DNA of 64,000 nucleotides from Salipiger thiooxidans (GCF_900102075.1 NZ_FNAV01000006.1:186001-250000); one strand, 5' to 3'. Shown: positions 8,091-19,980, numbered from the stretch's first letter. The notes: generated by a model not told the origin, from the sequence alone. Numbers and translations: made by a program.

Positions 8091-8932
8091 CAATAAGACT
8101 CGAACAGCTTGGCACCCTCAGCCACCCACAGCGGATGGACCTCTTCCGCCTGCTCATGCGGCGCTACCCGGACGCGGTTCCGGCGGGGGAGATCGTCGGC
8201 GCGCTGGGGCTCAAGCCCAGCACGGCCTCGGTCTACCTCGCGGCGCTGCGCGAGGCCGGGCTGATTACCCAGACGCGCGAGGGGCGCTCGCTGCTCTACC
8301 GCGCGGATGTGACGGCGGTTCAGGGGCTGATGGGGTTCCTGTTCAGCGACTGCTGCCGCGGACGGCCCGATCTTTGCCCGCCCACGGCGCCCGCTTCGGC
8401 GACAGGAGGACAGGCCATGGCCCGACGCAAGTACAACGTGCTCTTCATCTGCACCGGCAACTCCGCCCGGTCGATCATGGCGGAGTCGCTGCTCCGCGCC
8501 CTTGGCGGTGACCGGTTCGAGGCTTATTCCGCCGGCACCCGGCCCTACTCCGAGCTGAACCCGATCGCGGTCTCGATGCTCGAGGACAAGGGCCTCGACA
8601 CCGCGCGGCTCCGGGCCAAGACCATCTCGGAGTTCCGGGGCCCGGACGCACCGCCGCTCGATTTCGTCTTCACCGTCTGCGACCGCGCCGCCAACGAGGA
8701 CTGCCCGGCCTGGGCGGGCCAGCCGATCAGCGCCCACTGGGGCCTGCCCGACCCGGTCGCCGCCACCGGCACCGAGGCCGAGCGCCGGCTCGCCTTCCAG
8801 CAGGTCTACGGCATGCTGAAGCACCGGCTCTCCGCCTTCACGGCGCTGCCCCTCGGCACGCTCGACCGGATCTCCCTGCAATATGCCATCGACCGCATCG
8901 GCATGTCCGAAACCGAGGACCACACCGGATGA
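8084..8932 (+). CDS. ArsR-type repressor fused to arsenate reductase (LMW-phosphatase type)
   Basis: 282-residue fusion. Residues 1-88 are an ArsR winged helix ([18 protein letters not shown] is the recognition region), followed by Cys90-Cys91 and Cys98, a likely As(III) site resembling the C-terminal cysteine trio of Acidithiobacillus ArsR though with one residue different spacing. Residues 112-282 are thioredoxin-coupled ArsC with the phosphatase loop CTGNSARS (Cys123, Arg129) and further cysteines 199 and 207. Such fusions are known in Rhodobacteraceae. An internal AGGAGG at 8404-8409 stands seven bases before the in-frame ATG 8417 (Met112), so ArsC alone may also be made. Stop overlaps the next start (ATGA). 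Confidence 0.92.
   Translation: MESIRLEQLGTLSHPQRMDLFRLLMRRYPDAVPAGEIVGALGLKPSTASVYLAALREAGLITQTREGRSLLYRADVTAVQGLMGFLFSDCCRGRPDLCPPTAPASATGGQAMARRKYNVLFICTGNSARSIMAESLLRALGGDRFEAYSAGTRPYSELNPIAVSMLEDKGLDTARLRAKTISEFRGPDAPPLDFVFTVCDRAANEDCPAWAGQPISAHWGLPDPVAATGTEAERRLAFQQVYGMLKHRLSAFTALPLGTLDRISLQYAIDRIGMSETEDHTG
8404..8419 (+). promoter_or_regulatory. Perfect internal ribosome-binding site before the ArsC domain
   Basis: AGGAGG at 8404-8409, seven bases, then ATG 8417-8419, in frame with the ArsR-ArsC fusion and exactly at the domain boundary. Either a leftover from when arsR and arsC were separate genes, or a working second start that yields free ArsC. Confidence 0.7.
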
Positions 8933-9927
8933 CCACCTATGCCCTGAACGGGCTTGGCCGCATGGGCAAGCTCGCACTCCGTCCGCTGCTCGGGAAGGGC
9001 GCGAAGATCGCCTGGATCAACGACGCGGTCGGCGACCCGAAGATGCACGCCCATCTGCTCGAGTTCGACACGGTGCACGGCCGCTGGCCGGCGACGTTCT
9101 CGCATGACGCCGAGAGCCTCAGCATCGACGGCACGCGCCTGCCGGTGCATTGCGAGAAACGCATCGAGGACCTGCCGCTCGAGGGCGTGGACGTGGTCAT
9201 CGACTGCACCGGCGTCTTCAAGACCGAGGCGAAGCTCGCCCCCTATTTCGCCGCCGGAGTAAAGAAGGTCGTGGTCTCGGCGCCGGTCAAGGACGGCCCC
9301 ACGGTCAACATCGTCCACGGCGTCAACAACGACGCCTACGACCCCGCCGCCCACACCATCGTCACTGCCGCCAGCTGCACGACCAACTGCCTCGCGCCAG
9401 TCGTGAAGGTCATCCACGAAAACATCGGCATCCGGCATGGCATGATCACCACGATCCACGACGTGACCAACACCCAGACCATCGTGGACCGTCCCGCCAA
9501 GGACCTGCGTCGCGCCCGTTCGGCGCTCAATTCGCTGATCCCCACCACCACCGGCAGCGCCAGCGCGATTACGCTGATCTACCCCGAGCTCACCGGCAAG
9601 CTGAACGGCCACGCCGTGCGCGTGCCGCTGCTCAACGCCTCGCTCACCGATTGCGTCTTCGAGCTGGAGCGCGAGACCACGGCGGAAGAGGTCAACGCGC
9701 TCTTCAAGGCCGCCGCCGAAGGTCCGCTGCAGGGCATCCTCGGCTACGAGGAGCGCCCGCTGGTCAGCACCGACTACACCAACGACCCGCGCTCCTCGGT
9801 CATCGACGCACCCTCGACCATGGTCACCAACGGCACCCAGCTCAAGGTCTACGCCTGGTATGACAACGAATGGGGCTACGCCAACCGGCTCGCCGATGTG
9901 GCGCTGATGGTGGGCGCAAGCCTCTGA
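8929..9927 (+). CDS. ArsJ-associated glyceraldehyde-3-phosphate dehydrogenase
   Basis: 332-residue GAPDH, catalytic Cys150 in ASCTTNC and His177 in TIHDVTNTQ. In ars operons paired with arsJ, this enzyme uses arsenate in place of phosphate and makes 1-arseno-3-phosphoglycerate, which ArsJ exports; that role is taken from published work on this gene pair. Its start overlaps the arsRC stop by four bases and arsJ follows 56 bp later, so the three genes form one operon under the upstream operator. It is probably not the housekeeping glycolytic enzyme. Confidence 0.93.
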   Translation: MTTYALNGLGRMGKLALRPLLGKGAKIAWINDAVGDPKMHAHLLEFDTVHGRWPATFSHDAESLSIDGTRLPVHCEKRIEDLPLEGVDVVIDCTGVFKTEAKLAPYFAAGVKKVVVSAPVKDGPTVNIVHGVNNDAYDPAAHTIVTAASCTTNCLAPVVKVIHENIGIRHGMITTIHDVTNTQTIVDRPAKDLRRARSALNSLIPTTTGSASAITLIYPELTGKLNGHAVRVPLLNASLTDCVFELERETTAEEVNALFKAAAEGPLQGILGYEERPLVSTDYTNDPRSSVIDAPSTMVTNGTQLKVYAWYDNEWGYANRLADVALMVGASL

Positions 9928-9983
9928 TCCGTCATCCGTACGACACCGATCCCTGACAGGCTCCCGCACATGAGAGAGACCGC

Positions 9984-11261
9984 ATGACCGCCGACCGCGA
10001 AAACGGCCTCGCCGCCTATGTCGCCGTGACCGCCGCCTACTGGGCCTTCATGCTCACCGACGGCGCGCTGCGGATGCTGGTGCTGCTGCACTTCCACAGC
10101 CTCGGCTTCTCGCCGGTGCAGCTGGCCTATCTGTTCGTGCTCTACGAGATCGCGGGCGTGGTCACCAACCTATCGGCGGGCTGGATCGCCGCGCGCTTCG
10201 GGCTGGCCTCGACGCTCTACGCGGGGCTCTCGCTGCAGGTCGTGGCGCTGCTGGCGCTGGCGCAGCTCGACCCGTCCTGGGCGGTCGGTGTCTCGGTGGC
10301 CTTCGTCATGCTGGTGCAAGGGGCGAGCGGCGTCGCCAAGGACCTTGCCAAGATGTCGTCTAAATCGGCGGTCAAGCTGCTCGCGCCCGAGGGCGAGGAC
10401 GGGCTCTTCCGCTGGGTCGCCCTGCTCACCGGCTCGAAGAATGCGGTGAAGGGGCTGGGCTTCCTGCTCGGCGCGGCGCTGCTGGGGCTCGCGGGCTTCG
10501 TGCCCTCGGTGCTCGGAATGGCGGCGGTGCTGGCGGTGATCCTCGTGGCCATCGTGCTGCGCATGCCCGCGGGCCTGCCCGCAGGCCGCAAGGACGCCAG
10601 GTTCCGTGAGGTCTTTTCCAGGAACCGCAACGTGAACTGGCTGAGCTTCGCCCGCGTCTTCCTCTTCGGGGCGCGCGACGTGTGGTTCGTGGTCGGCATC
10701 CCGATCTACTTCTACGCCGTGCTCTCGGACGGCACCGAGGCCGGCAACCGCATGGCCTTCTTCGTCATCGGCAGCTTCATGGCGGTCTGGATCATCCTCT
10801 ACGGCGCGGTTCAGGCCGCCGCGCCGCGGCTGCTGCGGGCGAAATCCCGGGGCGCCGCCGCCATGGTCCCCGCCGCCCGCGGCTGGGCGCTGGCGCTTTT
10901 CGTGGTGCCCGCGCTACTTGCCGCCACCGTGGCGATTGCCGGAGCGCCGTCGCCGTGGCTCACGACCGCGCTGGTCGCGGGGCTGCTGGTCTTCGGCGCC
11001 ATCTTCGCGGTGAACTCATCGCTGCATTCCTACCTGATCCTCGCCTTCACCGAGGACAGCCGGGTGACCATGGACGTGGGGTTCTACTACATGGCCAATG
11101 CCGCCGGGCGGCTGCTCGGGACGGTGCTGTCGGGCGCGAGCTACCAGCTTGGCGGGCTGCCGCTCTGCCTCGGGACCGCCGCCGCCATGGTCGCGCTCAG
11201 CGCCTGGGGGGCCGGTCACCTGCGCGCGGACGCAAGCGCCCGCGAGGTCGCGCACCCCTGA
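9984..11261 (+). CDS. arsJ: Organoarsenical efflux permease ArsJ (MFS)
   Basis: 425-residue major facilitator with about 12 hydrophobic segments spread over the whole length. MTADRENGLAAYVAVTAAYW and FHSLGFSPVQLAYLF are typical of ArsJ. It expels 1-arseno-3-phosphoglycerate made by the adjacent GAPDH, giving arsenate resistance (established for ArsJ). Final gene of the arsRC-gapdh-arsJ operon. No arsB/acr3 As(III) pump is present nearby, so arsenite made by ArsC must leave by another route. Confidence 0.9.
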   Translation: MTADRENGLAAYVAVTAAYWAFMLTDGALRMLVLLHFHSLGFSPVQLAYLFVLYEIAGVVTNLSAGWIAARFGLASTLYAGLSLQVVALLALAQLDPSWAVGVSVAFVMLVQGASGVAKDLAKMSSKSAVKLLAPEGEDGLFRWVALLTGSKNAVKGLGFLLGAALLGLAGFVPSVLGMAAVLAVILVAIVLRMPAGLPAGRKDARFREVFSRNRNVNWLSFARVFLFGARDVWFVVGIPIYFYAVLSDGTEAGNRMAFFVIGSFMAVWIILYGAVQAAAPRLLRAKSRGAAAMVPAARGWALALFVVPALLAATVAIAGAPSPWLTTALVAGLLVFGAIFAVNSSLHSYLILAFTEDSRVTMDVGFYYMANAAGRLLGTVLSGASYQLGGLPLCLGTAAAMVALSAWGAGHLRADASAREVAHP

Positions 11262-13056
<1,795 letters not shown>

Positions 13057-13130
13057 GGGCACAGCGGCAGCCGCGAAGGACCGGCCACGCGGCCGGCCCG
13101 CATCGCCGGTCGGCGGAGGCGCGAAGCCTC

Positions 13131-13183
13131 AGAGCGACAGAGCGACAGAGCGACAGAGCGACAGAGCGACAGAGCGACAGAGC
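13131..13183 (+). repeat. 8-bp tandem repeat, 6.5 units
   Basis: Unit AGAGCGAC repeated six times exactly (13131-13178) followed by AGAGC. Noncoding, 75 bp after the CoA-transferase stop. The copy number is likely to vary between strains. Confidence 0.95.
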
Positions 13184-13220
13184 TTCGATTTCCAGCCGCA
13201 GTCAAGCCAGTCCGAGGCTC

Positions 13221-13400
13221 GGGAGAGCCGCGCGTCGCCGGCCCGCGGGATGGCGGCCTGCCCTTCGAACCTCTCGATTTACCCCGGCCAAATCCGAAAG
13301 ACCCCGACACGTCGCACCAAGCCCGGCCAGATCGCCAGCCCGGGGGGCGGGCCGGCGATGCGCGGCGGCCTTCGGCCTTGTTCCGCGCGGGGCAGGGTTC
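13221..13400 (+). repeat. Dispersed ~180-bp repeat, copy 1
   Basis: Aligns by eye with 62551-62712. Shared blocks are GAGCCGCGC.TCGCC, CGAACCTCTCG, CCCCGACA, GCCCGGGGGGCGG and GGCGGCCTTCGGCCTTG. Copies differ by small indels, including an extra ~15 bp here after GGGGGGCGG. Both copies are intergenic. Confidence 0.7.
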
Positions 13401-13666
13401 AGCCGGAGTATAGCTGAGGGTGAGGGAGGGTCAGGAGGCGCAAGGGCCATGCGGAGCAAGGTCTCGGGCGAACATAGCTTCGGCCAGAAGGGCGTCGCAG
13501 GTCACACCCCGGCTTGATCAACGCGTCGGCGCGGACAGTCGCACGGCAAGACCAATCTTTTGGGCCGGCTGTCCACGGAACCGGCAGCAGGGCAATGGCC
13601 CCACCGGCAAGCCTATTGGCAGACATCCGCAGGCCTGAACCCGGTCAAGGCCCCGCCCCCACCGTG

Positions 13667-13690
13667 CAAAGCCGGGCCCGGGGGCCCGGC
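13667..13690 (-). terminator. Rho-independent terminator of the aldo-keto reductase gene
   Basis: GCCGGGCCC (13671-13679) and GGGCCCGGC (13682-13690) pair with a two-base loop; on the minus strand the stem is followed by TTTGC. It begins 8 bp past the gene end. Confidence 0.65.
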
Positions 13691-13697
13691 CCTGTCT

Positions 13698-14738
13698 TCA
13701 GTAGGGCATCGGATGCGCCTTGTGGGCGTCGTCCAGCGCCTCGAGCAGCTCGGAAGAGAGCGTCAGCTCGGACGCCGCGAGCAGGTGCTCGAGCTGCGCC
13801 ATGGTCGTCGCGCCGAAGATCGAGGAGGCCACGAAGGGCCGCTGCGCCGTCCACGCCAGCGCCATGTGCACCGGGTCGATCCCGAAGCGCTGCGCCACCT
13901 CGAGGTAGGCATCCACCGCCCCGAACACCCGCTCGGACTTGCGCCCGCCGAGATTGCCGTTCAGCGCCATGCGCGAGCCCTCGGGCACCGCGCCGCCCTG
14001 GTACTTGCCGGTCAGCAGCCCCGCGCCCAGCGGCGAGAAGGGCAACAGGCCCACGTCCTCGTTCACCATCAGCTCGGCCAGATCGGTGTCCGCCAGGCGG
14101 CAGAGCAGCGAGTACTCGTTCTGGATCGAGGCCACCCGCGGACCGCCCGCCTCCTCGGCGATGCGCAGCCACATGGCGGTGCCCCAGGCGCTCTCGTTCG
14201 ACAGGCCGAAGGCGCGGATCGTGCCGCGCTCGACCTCGCGCTGCAGGGCCCCCAGCGCGTCGTGCATGTGCTGCACGGTCGACAGCCGGTCCTGAGAGGA
14301 CGGATCGAAACGCCAGTTCTGGCGGAAGTGATAGCTGCCCCGGTTCGGCCAGTGGAACTGGTAGAGGTCGATCACGTCGGTCTTGAGCCGCTTGAGCGAG
14401 CCCTCGACGGCGCCCGGGATGGTGGCGCTGCTGATCGGCGCGCCGTCGCGCACCAGCTTCGAATCCCCGGTGTGCTTGGTGGCGAGGATCCAGTCGCTGC
14501 GCCGCCCGGTGCTGGCGAACCAGTCGCCGATGATCTCCTCGGTGCGGCCCACGGTCTCGGCCAGCACCGGGTTCACCGGGTACATCTCGGCGGTGTCCAT
14601 GAAATTGATGCCGGCGTCGAAGGCCCGCTCGATCTGCGCGTGCCCGTCTTCCGGGGCGGTCTGGTTGCCGAAGGTCATCGTGCCGAGGCACAGCTCCGAG
14701 ACCATCATGCCCGTGCGGCCCAGCGGATTCATCTTCAT
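13698..14738 (-). CDS. Tas-type NADP(H)-dependent aldo-keto reductase
   Basis: 346 residues, the same length as E. coli Tas and similar along its full length ([52 protein letters not shown]). The tetrad residues are visible: Asp and Tyr in DTAEMY, Lys in ATKHT, His in FHWP. Cytosolic reductase of carbonyls; natural substrate unknown. ATG 14738 follows AGGAG at seven bases; a second ATG six bases later is possible. Diverges from metG. Confidence 0.88.
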   Translation of the reverse strand: MKMNPLGRTGMMVSELCLGTMTFGNQTAPEDGHAQIERAFDAGINFMDTAEMYPVNPVLAETVGRTEEIIGDWFASTGRRSDWILATKHTGDSKLVRDGAPISSATIPGAVEGSLKRLKTDVIDLYQFHWPNRGSYHFRQNWRFDPSSQDRLSTVQHMHDALGALQREVERGTIRAFGLSNESAWGTAMWLRIAEEAGGPRVASIQNEYSLLCRLADTDLAELMVNEDVGLLPFSPLGAGLLTGKYQGGAVPEGSRMALNGNLGGRKSERVFGAVDAYLEVAQRFGIDPVHMALAWTAQRPFVASSIFGATTMAQLEHLLAASELTLSSELLEALDDAHKAHPMPY

Positions 14739-14874
14739 CGTTCGTCTCCTGCGTCTTGTCAGGCGCCAACCTACGCAGCGACACGCCAAAGCCAAGCCCG
14801 CAAACGCCGGATCTTTCCACCTCCGGCCACATCCGTTAAAGCAGCCCGAAACCGGACCAATAGACAGGCGATCC

Positions 14875-16587
14875 ATGGCACGGCACCTCATCACCTCGGC
14901 GATCCCCTACATCAACGGGATCAAGCACCTCGGAAACCTCGTGGGCTCGCAGCTGCCGGCCGACCTCTACGCCCGCTACCAGCGCGCGCGCGGCAACGAG
15001 GTGCTGTTCCTCTGCGCCACCGACGAGCACGGCACCCCGGCCGAACTGGCCGCCGCCAAGGCGGGCAAGCCGGTGGCCGAATACTGCGCCGAGATGCACG
15101 AGGTGCAGGCGCGCATCGCCGAGGGCTTCCGTTTGTCCTTCGACCACTTCGGGCGCTCGTCCAGCCCGCAGAACCACGCGCTGACCCAGCATTTCGCCGG
15201 CGTGCTCGCCGAGCGCGGGCTGATCCGCGAGGTCTCGGAGCGGCAGATGTACTCGCCCACCGACGGCCGCTTCCTGCCCGACCGCTACATCGAGGGCACC
15301 TGCCCCAACTGCGGCTTCGAGGATGCCCGCGGCGACCAGTGCGACAACTGCACCAAGCAGCTCGACCCGGTGGACCTGATCAACCCGCGCTCGGTGATCT
15401 CGGGCGCGACCGACCTCGAGATGCGCGAGACCAAGCACCTCTTCCTGTGCCAGAGCCAGATCAAGACCGAGATCGAGGACTGGATCGACAGCAAGAGCGA
15501 CTGGCCGGTGCTGACCACCTCGATCGCCAAGAAGTGGCTGCAGGACGGCGACGGCCTGCAGGACCGCGGCATCACCCGCGACCTCGACTGGGGCATCCCG
15601 GTGAAGAAGGGTGCCGAGGACTGGCCGGGCATGGAAGGCAAGGTCTTCTACGTCTGGTTCGACGCGCCGATCGAATACATCGCCTGCAGCCAGGAATGGG
15701 TCGATGCCGGCAAGGGTGACGACTGGGAACGCTGGTGGCGCACCGACAAGGGCGCGGAGGACGTGACCTATACCCAGTTCATGGGCAAGGACAACGTGCC
15801 CTTCCACACCCTCACCTTCCCGGCCACGATCCTGGGCTCCGGCGAGCCGTGGAAGCTCGTCGACTACATCAAGTCCTTCAACTACCTGAATTATGACGGC
15901 GGCCAGTTCTCGACCTCGCGCGGGCGCGGCGTGTTCATGGACCAAGCACTCGAGATCCTGCCGGCGGATTACTGGCGCTGGTGGCTGCTCAGCCACGCGC
16001 CCGAGAGCTCGGACGCCGAATTCACCTGGGAGAACTTCCAGACCTCGGTCAACAAGGACCTTGCCGACGTGCTCGGCAACTTCGCCAGCCGCGTCACCAA
16101 GTTCTGCCGCTCGAAGTTCGGCGAGGTCGTCCCCGACGGCGGCACGCCGGGGGCGCGCGAGGAACAGCTCATCGCCGACCTGACCGCGAAGGTGCGCGAG
16201 TACGAAGAGCACATGGCCCACGCCGAGGTGCGCAAGTCCGCCGCCGCGCTGCGGGCGGCCTGGGTGCTCGGCAACGAGTACCTGCAGGAAGCCGCGCCCT
16301 GGTCGACCTTCAAGACCGACCCCGAGGCCGCCGCCGCGCAGATCCGCCTCGCGCTCAACGTGATCCGGCTCTACGCGGTGATCTCGCAGCCCTTCATCCC
16401 CGATGCCTCGGCCCAGCTGCTGACCGCGCTCAATACCACCGACGACAGCTGGCCCGACGACGTGGCGGCGGCGCTCGCCACCCTGCCCGCGGGCCATGCC
16501 TTCGTGGTGCCCGAGGTGACCTTCCGCAAGATCACCGACGAGGAGCGCGAGGACTGGCAACAGCGCTTCGCCGGCAAGCGGGACTGA
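14875..16587 (+). CDS. metG: Methionyl-tRNA synthetase
   Basis: 570-residue class I synthetase charging tRNA-Met. HIGH-type motif is HLGN at 18-21; a zinc knuckle has Cys143/Cys146 and Cys156/Cys159; the KMSKS loop is FSTSR at 345-349, a variant lacking the first lysine but common in one bacterial MetRS subtype. The C-terminal helical anticodon-binding domain is present, and the dimerisation EMAP-like extension is absent. ATG 14875 gives the standard start [20 protein letters not shown]. Confidence 0.95.
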   Translation: MARHLITSAIPYINGIKHLGNLVGSQLPADLYARYQRARGNEVLFLCATDEHGTPAELAAAKAGKPVAEYCAEMHEVQARIAEGFRLSFDHFGRSSSPQNHALTQHFAGVLAERGLIREVSERQMYSPTDGRFLPDRYIEGTCPNCGFEDARGDQCDNCTKQLDPVDLINPRSVISGATDLEMRETKHLFLCQSQIKTEIEDWIDSKSDWPVLTTSIAKKWLQDGDGLQDRGITRDLDWGIPVKKGAEDWPGMEGKVFYVWFDAPIEYIACSQEWVDAGKGDDWERWWRTDKGAEDVTYTQFMGKDNVPFHTLTFPATILGSGEPWKLVDYIKSFNYLNYDGGQFSTSRGRGVFMDQALEILPADYWRWWLLSHAPESSDAEFTWENFQTSVNKDLADVLGNFASRVTKFCRSKFGEVVPDGGTPGAREEQLIADLTAKVREYEEHMAHAEVRKSAAALRAAWVLGNEYLQEAAPWSTFKTDPEAAAAQIRLALNVIRLYAVISQPFIPDASAQLLTALNTTDDSWPDDVAAALATLPAGHAFVVPEVTFRKITDEEREDWQQRFAGKRD

Positions 16588-16619
16588 TCCGACCCCGTCC
16601 CGGCCCCGTCGCGGGCGGG

Positions 16620-16660
16620 ACGGCCGGATGCCTCCGGCGGGGATATTTGGGGCCACTGGA
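16620..16660 (+). repeat. Partial copy of the dispersed GCCTCCGGCGGG repeat (16588-16805 gap)
   Basis: GGATGCCTCCGGCGGGGATA then TTTGGGGCCA, the Rhodobacteraceae-style variant of the elements at 19946 and 58883. It follows metG. Upstream, CCGTCCCG and CGGGACGG around 16592-16622 can pair and may end metG transcription. Nothing else is seen in this gap. Confidence 0.6.
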
Positions 16661-16805
16661 TGACAGGGCATGTCGCCCGGGCGTTGTACGGCCAGCCCCA
16701 TCCTCGGCGGAGACACGCGGCGGGGGCCGCGCCCCTGCCCTGCACGATTGACAAGCGATGCGCGGGCTTGCTACCTCGCGCGCCTCACCACACAGAGGGC
16801 AGACC

Positions 16806-17720
16806 ATGGCACGCAAGAAGGGCCGCGATATTTCCGGCTGGCTGATCGTCGACAAGCCGGCAGGCATGACTTCGACCTCCGTGGTCAACAAGGTCCGCTG
16901 GGCGCTTGCGGCCAAGAAGGCCGGCCACGCGGGCACGCTCGACCCCGAGGCGACCGGCGTGCTTGCCGTGGCGCTGGGAGAGGCCACCAAGACCGTGCCC
17001 TTCATCACCGATGCGCTCAAGGCCTACCGCTTCACCGTGCGGCTGGGGCAGCGGACCAACACCGACGATGCCGAGGGCGAGGTCATCGCCTCGTCCGATG
17101 CGCGCCCCTCGGATGACGAGATCAAGGAAGCGCTGCATGGCTTCGTGGGCGAGATCCGGCAGGTGCCGCCGCAGTTTTCGGCGGTGAAGATCGACGGCGA
17201 ACGCGCCTACAAGCGCGCCCGCGACGGCGAGACCATGGAGATCGAGGCCCGCCCGCTCTGGGTCGAGGAACTGGTGCTGACCGGACGCCCCGACGCCGAC
17301 CACGTCGAGCTCGAAATGACCTGCGGCAAGGGCGGCTACGTGCGCGCCATCGCCCGCGACCTCGGCGAAACGCTGGGCTGCCACGGCCACGTGCAGAAGC
17401 TGCGCCGGATCTGGTCGGGGCCCTTCGATGCCGAGGACGGCATCACCGTGGAGCAGATCGACGCGCTCGCCAAGACGCCCGAACTCGACGCCAGGCTGCT
17501 GCCGCTGGAAGTCGGGCTTGCGGACCTGCCCGAGCTGCGCTGCACCCCCGAGGGCGCGGTGCGGCTGCGTAACGGCAACCCCGGCATGGTGATTCCCGGC
17601 GACGTCGAATACGGCGACGAGGCCTGGGCCTCGCTCGACGGTCGCGCCGTCGCGGTGGGCATCTTCAAGGCCGGCGAGCTGCACCCGAACCGGGTCTTCG
17701 TCGAGCCCGCGCCCGAGTAA
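16806..17720 (+). CDS. truB: tRNA pseudouridine(55) synthase
   Basis: 304 residues; makes pseudouridine 55 in the T-loop of tRNAs. Motif [12 protein letters not shown] carries the catalytic Asp46; [13 protein letters not shown] at the N-terminus and [13 protein letters not shown] are family hallmarks; a PUA-like tail follows residue 245. ATG 16806 gives the family N-terminus. Stands apart from rpsO/rbfA here, lying behind metG instead. Confidence 0.95.
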   Translation: MARKKGRDISGWLIVDKPAGMTSTSVVNKVRWALAAKKAGHAGTLDPEATGVLAVALGEATKTVPFITDALKAYRFTVRLGQRTNTDDAEGEVIASSDARPSDDEIKEALHGFVGEIRQVPPQFSAVKIDGERAYKRARDGETMEIEARPLWVEELVLTGRPDADHVELEMTCGKGGYVRAIARDLGETLGCHGHVQKLRRIWSGPFDAEDGITVEQIDALAKTPELDARLLPLEVGLADLPELRCTPEGAVRLRNGNPGMVIPGDVEYGDEAWASLDGRAVAVGIFKAGELHPNRVFVEPAPE

Positions 17721-17771
17721 GCCCGCGTCCGGCCCGGCGGGCGACGCCGGGCCATGCGACGTCGCGGGCGC

Positions 17772-18593
17772 TCAGCGCAGCATGCCGAGCCAGCGACGCA
17801 GCGCGTCGAGCGATTCGGGCTCGTCGAGGAAGGGCACGTGGCCGCGCCCCGGCACCTCGACCGCGACCATGTCCGGGCGGCGGGTGCACATCTCGGCATA
17901 GGTTTCGTCCGACAGCAGATCCGAGTTCTTGCCCCGGATGCAGCAGAGCGGCAGGCCCTTCAGCGCGTCGAAGAGCGGCCAGAGGTCGGCGGCGGGCTGG
18001 GCGCCGTCGCCCAGCACCGCATCGCGCAGCCGGGGGTCGTAGGTGATGACCAGCCCCTCCGGCGTCTCGCGGTAGAACTTCTCCACCTCCTCGCGCCAGC
18101 GGCTCTCGGGCACGTTCTCGAAGGCGGTCATGGCGGCGGCGCGCTTGGCGACCGCCTCGTCATGGGTCTTCCAGGCCGGGTTGCGACCGAGATAGCCCTT
18201 GATGACATCGAGCCCCGCCGGCGCGATCTCGGGGCCGATGTCGTTGAGCGCGACCCCCGTCAGCCGGTCCTTGACGGTGGCCGCCAGCACCATGGCGATG
18301 AGCCCCCCGCGCGAGGTCCCGAGGATGGCCGCCCGGTCGATGCCCAGATGGTCAAGCAGCTCGACCGCGTCGCGGCCCTCGACGGGGATGGTGTAGGTCG
18401 CGTGATCGCCCCAGTCCGACTGGCCGCGCCCGCGGTAGTCGAGGCGGATCAGCCGCACGCCCTTGAGATGGGGCGCGACGTAGTCGAAGTCGCGGCCGTC
18501 GCGGGTCAGCCCGGCGAGGCAGAGCAGCGGCAGCCCCTCGCCCTCGTCGGTGTAGTGCAGCGACAGGCCGTCGGAAGTGGTGAAACGTGGCAT
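17772..18593 (-). CDS. Alpha/beta hydrolase
   Basis: 273-residue alpha/beta hydrolase with nucleophile Ser94 (GTSRGG), probable acid Asp225 and His252 (GRGHVPFLDEP); the RLDYRGRGQSDW block is typical. No signal peptide, so cytosolic. Substrate not predictable. Its ATG shares one base with the stop of the dehalogenase upstream, so the two are translationally coupled. Confidence 0.88.
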   Translation of the reverse strand: MPRFTTSDGLSLHYTDEGEGLPLLCLAGLTRDGRDFDYVAPHLKGVRLIRLDYRGRGQSDWGDHATYTIPVEGRDAVELLDHLGIDRAAILGTSRGGLIAMVLAATVKDRLTGVALNDIGPEIAPAGLDVIKGYLGRNPAWKTHDEAVAKRAAAMTAFENVPESRWREEVEKFYRETPEGLVITYDPRLRDAVLGDGAQPAADLWPLFDALKGLPLCCIRGKNSDLLSDETYAEMCTRRPDMVAVEVPGRGHVPFLDEPESLDALRRWLGMLR

Positions 18594-19270
18594 CAGAGAA
18601 GCTCCGGAATCGAGGAGAGGTCGGTGAGGACGTGCGTGGGCACGCCGGGCAGGCGGTCCTGCGGCAGGCCCGCGCGGTTCACCCAAGCGGTGGCGAACCC
18701 GTAGGCAGCGGCAGCGGCAGCGTCCCAGCCGTTGGAAGACACGAAGAGCACCTCGGCCGGGTCCGTGCCGAAATGCGTGCCCACGAGGTCATAGACCGCG
18801 CGGGCGGGCTTGAAGACGTGCACCTCCTCGACCGAGATCACCGCGTCGAGGCGGTCGCCGAGCCCGGCGCTGGCCACCGCACCCTCGAGCATGTCGGGTG
18901 AGCCGTTCGAGAGGATGGCGCAGGTCTTGCCCATTCCCTTGAGCCGGGTCAGGAGTTCGGGCACCTCGGGAAAGGCGGCGAGTTCCCAGTAAAGCGCCAG
19001 CAGCCGGGCACGGAGCGCGGGCTCGGAGAGGCCGTGGCGCGCCATCGCCCAGTCGAGCGCATCCTGCGTCACCTGCCAGAATCCCACGTGATCGCCGGTG
19101 ATCGCCCGCAGCCAGGAATATTCCAGCTGCTTGCGCCGCCAGTCCTCGGCCAGTGCCTGCCAGACACCGGCCAGCGCATCCTGTCCCGGCTCGCGCGCGG
19201 CGTCTCGCGCAGCCGCCGCCACGTCGAAGAGCGTGCCATAAGCGTCGAAGATGCAGTGGGTTATCGTCAT
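18593..19270 (-). CDS. Haloacid dehalogenase, type II
   Basis: 225-residue HAD hydrolase of the L-2-haloacid dehalogenase class. Nucleophile Asp9 in FDAYGTLFD, LSNGSPDM as motif II, Lys in VFKPARAVYDL, and SSNGWDAAAAAAYGFATAWVNR as the final block containing the expected Ser-Asn and Asp. Probably hydrolyses short 2-haloacids; family members sometimes act on phosphoglycolate-like compounds. First gene of a two-gene unit with the following hydrolase. Confidence 0.87.
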   Translation of the reverse strand: MTITHCIFDAYGTLFDVAAAARDAAREPGQDALAGVWQALAEDWRRKQLEYSWLRAITGDHVGFWQVTQDALDWAMARHGLSEPALRARLLALYWELAAFPEVPELLTRLKGMGKTCAILSNGSPDMLEGAVASAGLGDRLDAVISVEEVHVFKPARAVYDLVGTHFGTDPAEVLFVSSNGWDAAAAAAYGFATAWVNRAGLPQDRLPGVPTHVLTDLSSIPELL

Positions 19271-19473
19271 GGGCCGGGTCCTCCTGCGGCGGAGGGTGGC
19301 ACGCACCGTGGCGGGGGAAAAGGCAAAAACAGGCGTCTGTTTGCAATCCGCGGGCAGGATCGCTAGCATTGGGGCAGCAATACGAGCACCCGCCCAGCGC
19401 GGCCTCGTCCATTCACCCGGGCCGCACACGCGCCCTCACCCTTCCCAACTTATCCAGAACGAACGGAGATCCC

Positions 19474-19902
19474 ATGACGCAGGTCAAGACCGGCGACACC
19501 GTCCGCATCCATTACACCGGCACCCTTTCCGACGGCACCACCTTCGATTCCAGCGCGGGCCGCGATCCGCTGGAATTCACCGTGGGCTCGGGCCAGATCA
19601 TCCCCGGCCTCGACCAGGCCATCCCCGGCATGACCGTGGGCGACCGCAAGACCGTGGAAATCGCCCCCGACGAAGCCTATGGCCCGGTCCACCCGGAAGC
19701 GCGCCAGCAGGTGCCCCGGACCGAGATTCCCGACCACATTCCGCTCGACCTCGGCACCCAGCTGCAGGTGCAGACGCCCACCGGCCAGACCGTGCAGGTC
19801 GTTGTGGCCGAGGTGACCGAAGAGGTCGTGACGCTCGACGCGAACCACCCGCTCGCCGGCAAGGACCTGACCTTCGCCATCGAGCTGGTCGAGATCGCCT
19901 GA
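19474..19902 (+). CDS. FKBP-type peptidyl-prolyl cis-trans isomerase (SlyD-like)
   Basis: 142-residue isomerase and chaperone. The FKBP fold begins with VKTGDTVRIHYTGTLSDG, followed by FDSS, PLEFTVGSGQIIPGLDQAIPGM and the inserted flap domain (residues 70-120) of SlyD proteins. No His-rich metal tail as in E. coli SlyD. ATG 19474 follows AACGGAG. A terminator-like hairpin follows at 19983. Confidence 0.92.
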   Translation: MTQVKTGDTVRIHYTGTLSDGTTFDSSAGRDPLEFTVGSGQIIPGLDQAIPGMTVGDRKTVEIAPDEAYGPVHPEARQQVPRTEIPDHIPLDLGTQLQVQTPTGQTVQVVVAEVTEEVVTLDANHPLAGKDLTFAIELVEIA

Positions 19903-19945
19903 GTCGGGACTCCCCGAGCGGAGCACCCGGCCGCGCGGTCGGGGC

Positions 19946-19980
19946 GCCTCCGGCGGGAGTTTATCTGGCAAGATGAAGGG
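19946..19980 (+). repeat. Dispersed intergenic repeat copy
   Basis: GCCTCCGGCGGGAGTTTATC then TGGCAAGATGAAGG, 43 bp after the FKBP stop and just before its terminator. Same family as copies near 7882, 7965, 27538, 43982 and 58883. Confidence 0.85.

Larger units (their letters stand above)
13057..13666. other. 610-bp region without a convincing gene
   Basis: It contains an 8-bp tandem repeat (13131-13183) and a 180-bp dispersed repeat (13221-13400). From 13401 to 13666 I see no gene with believable codon use or ribosome-binding site. Confidence 0.6.

Noticed and set aside
13131-13183. Repeat array considered as CRISPR
   Set aside because: Units are 8 bp with no spacers, and no cas genes are nearby.
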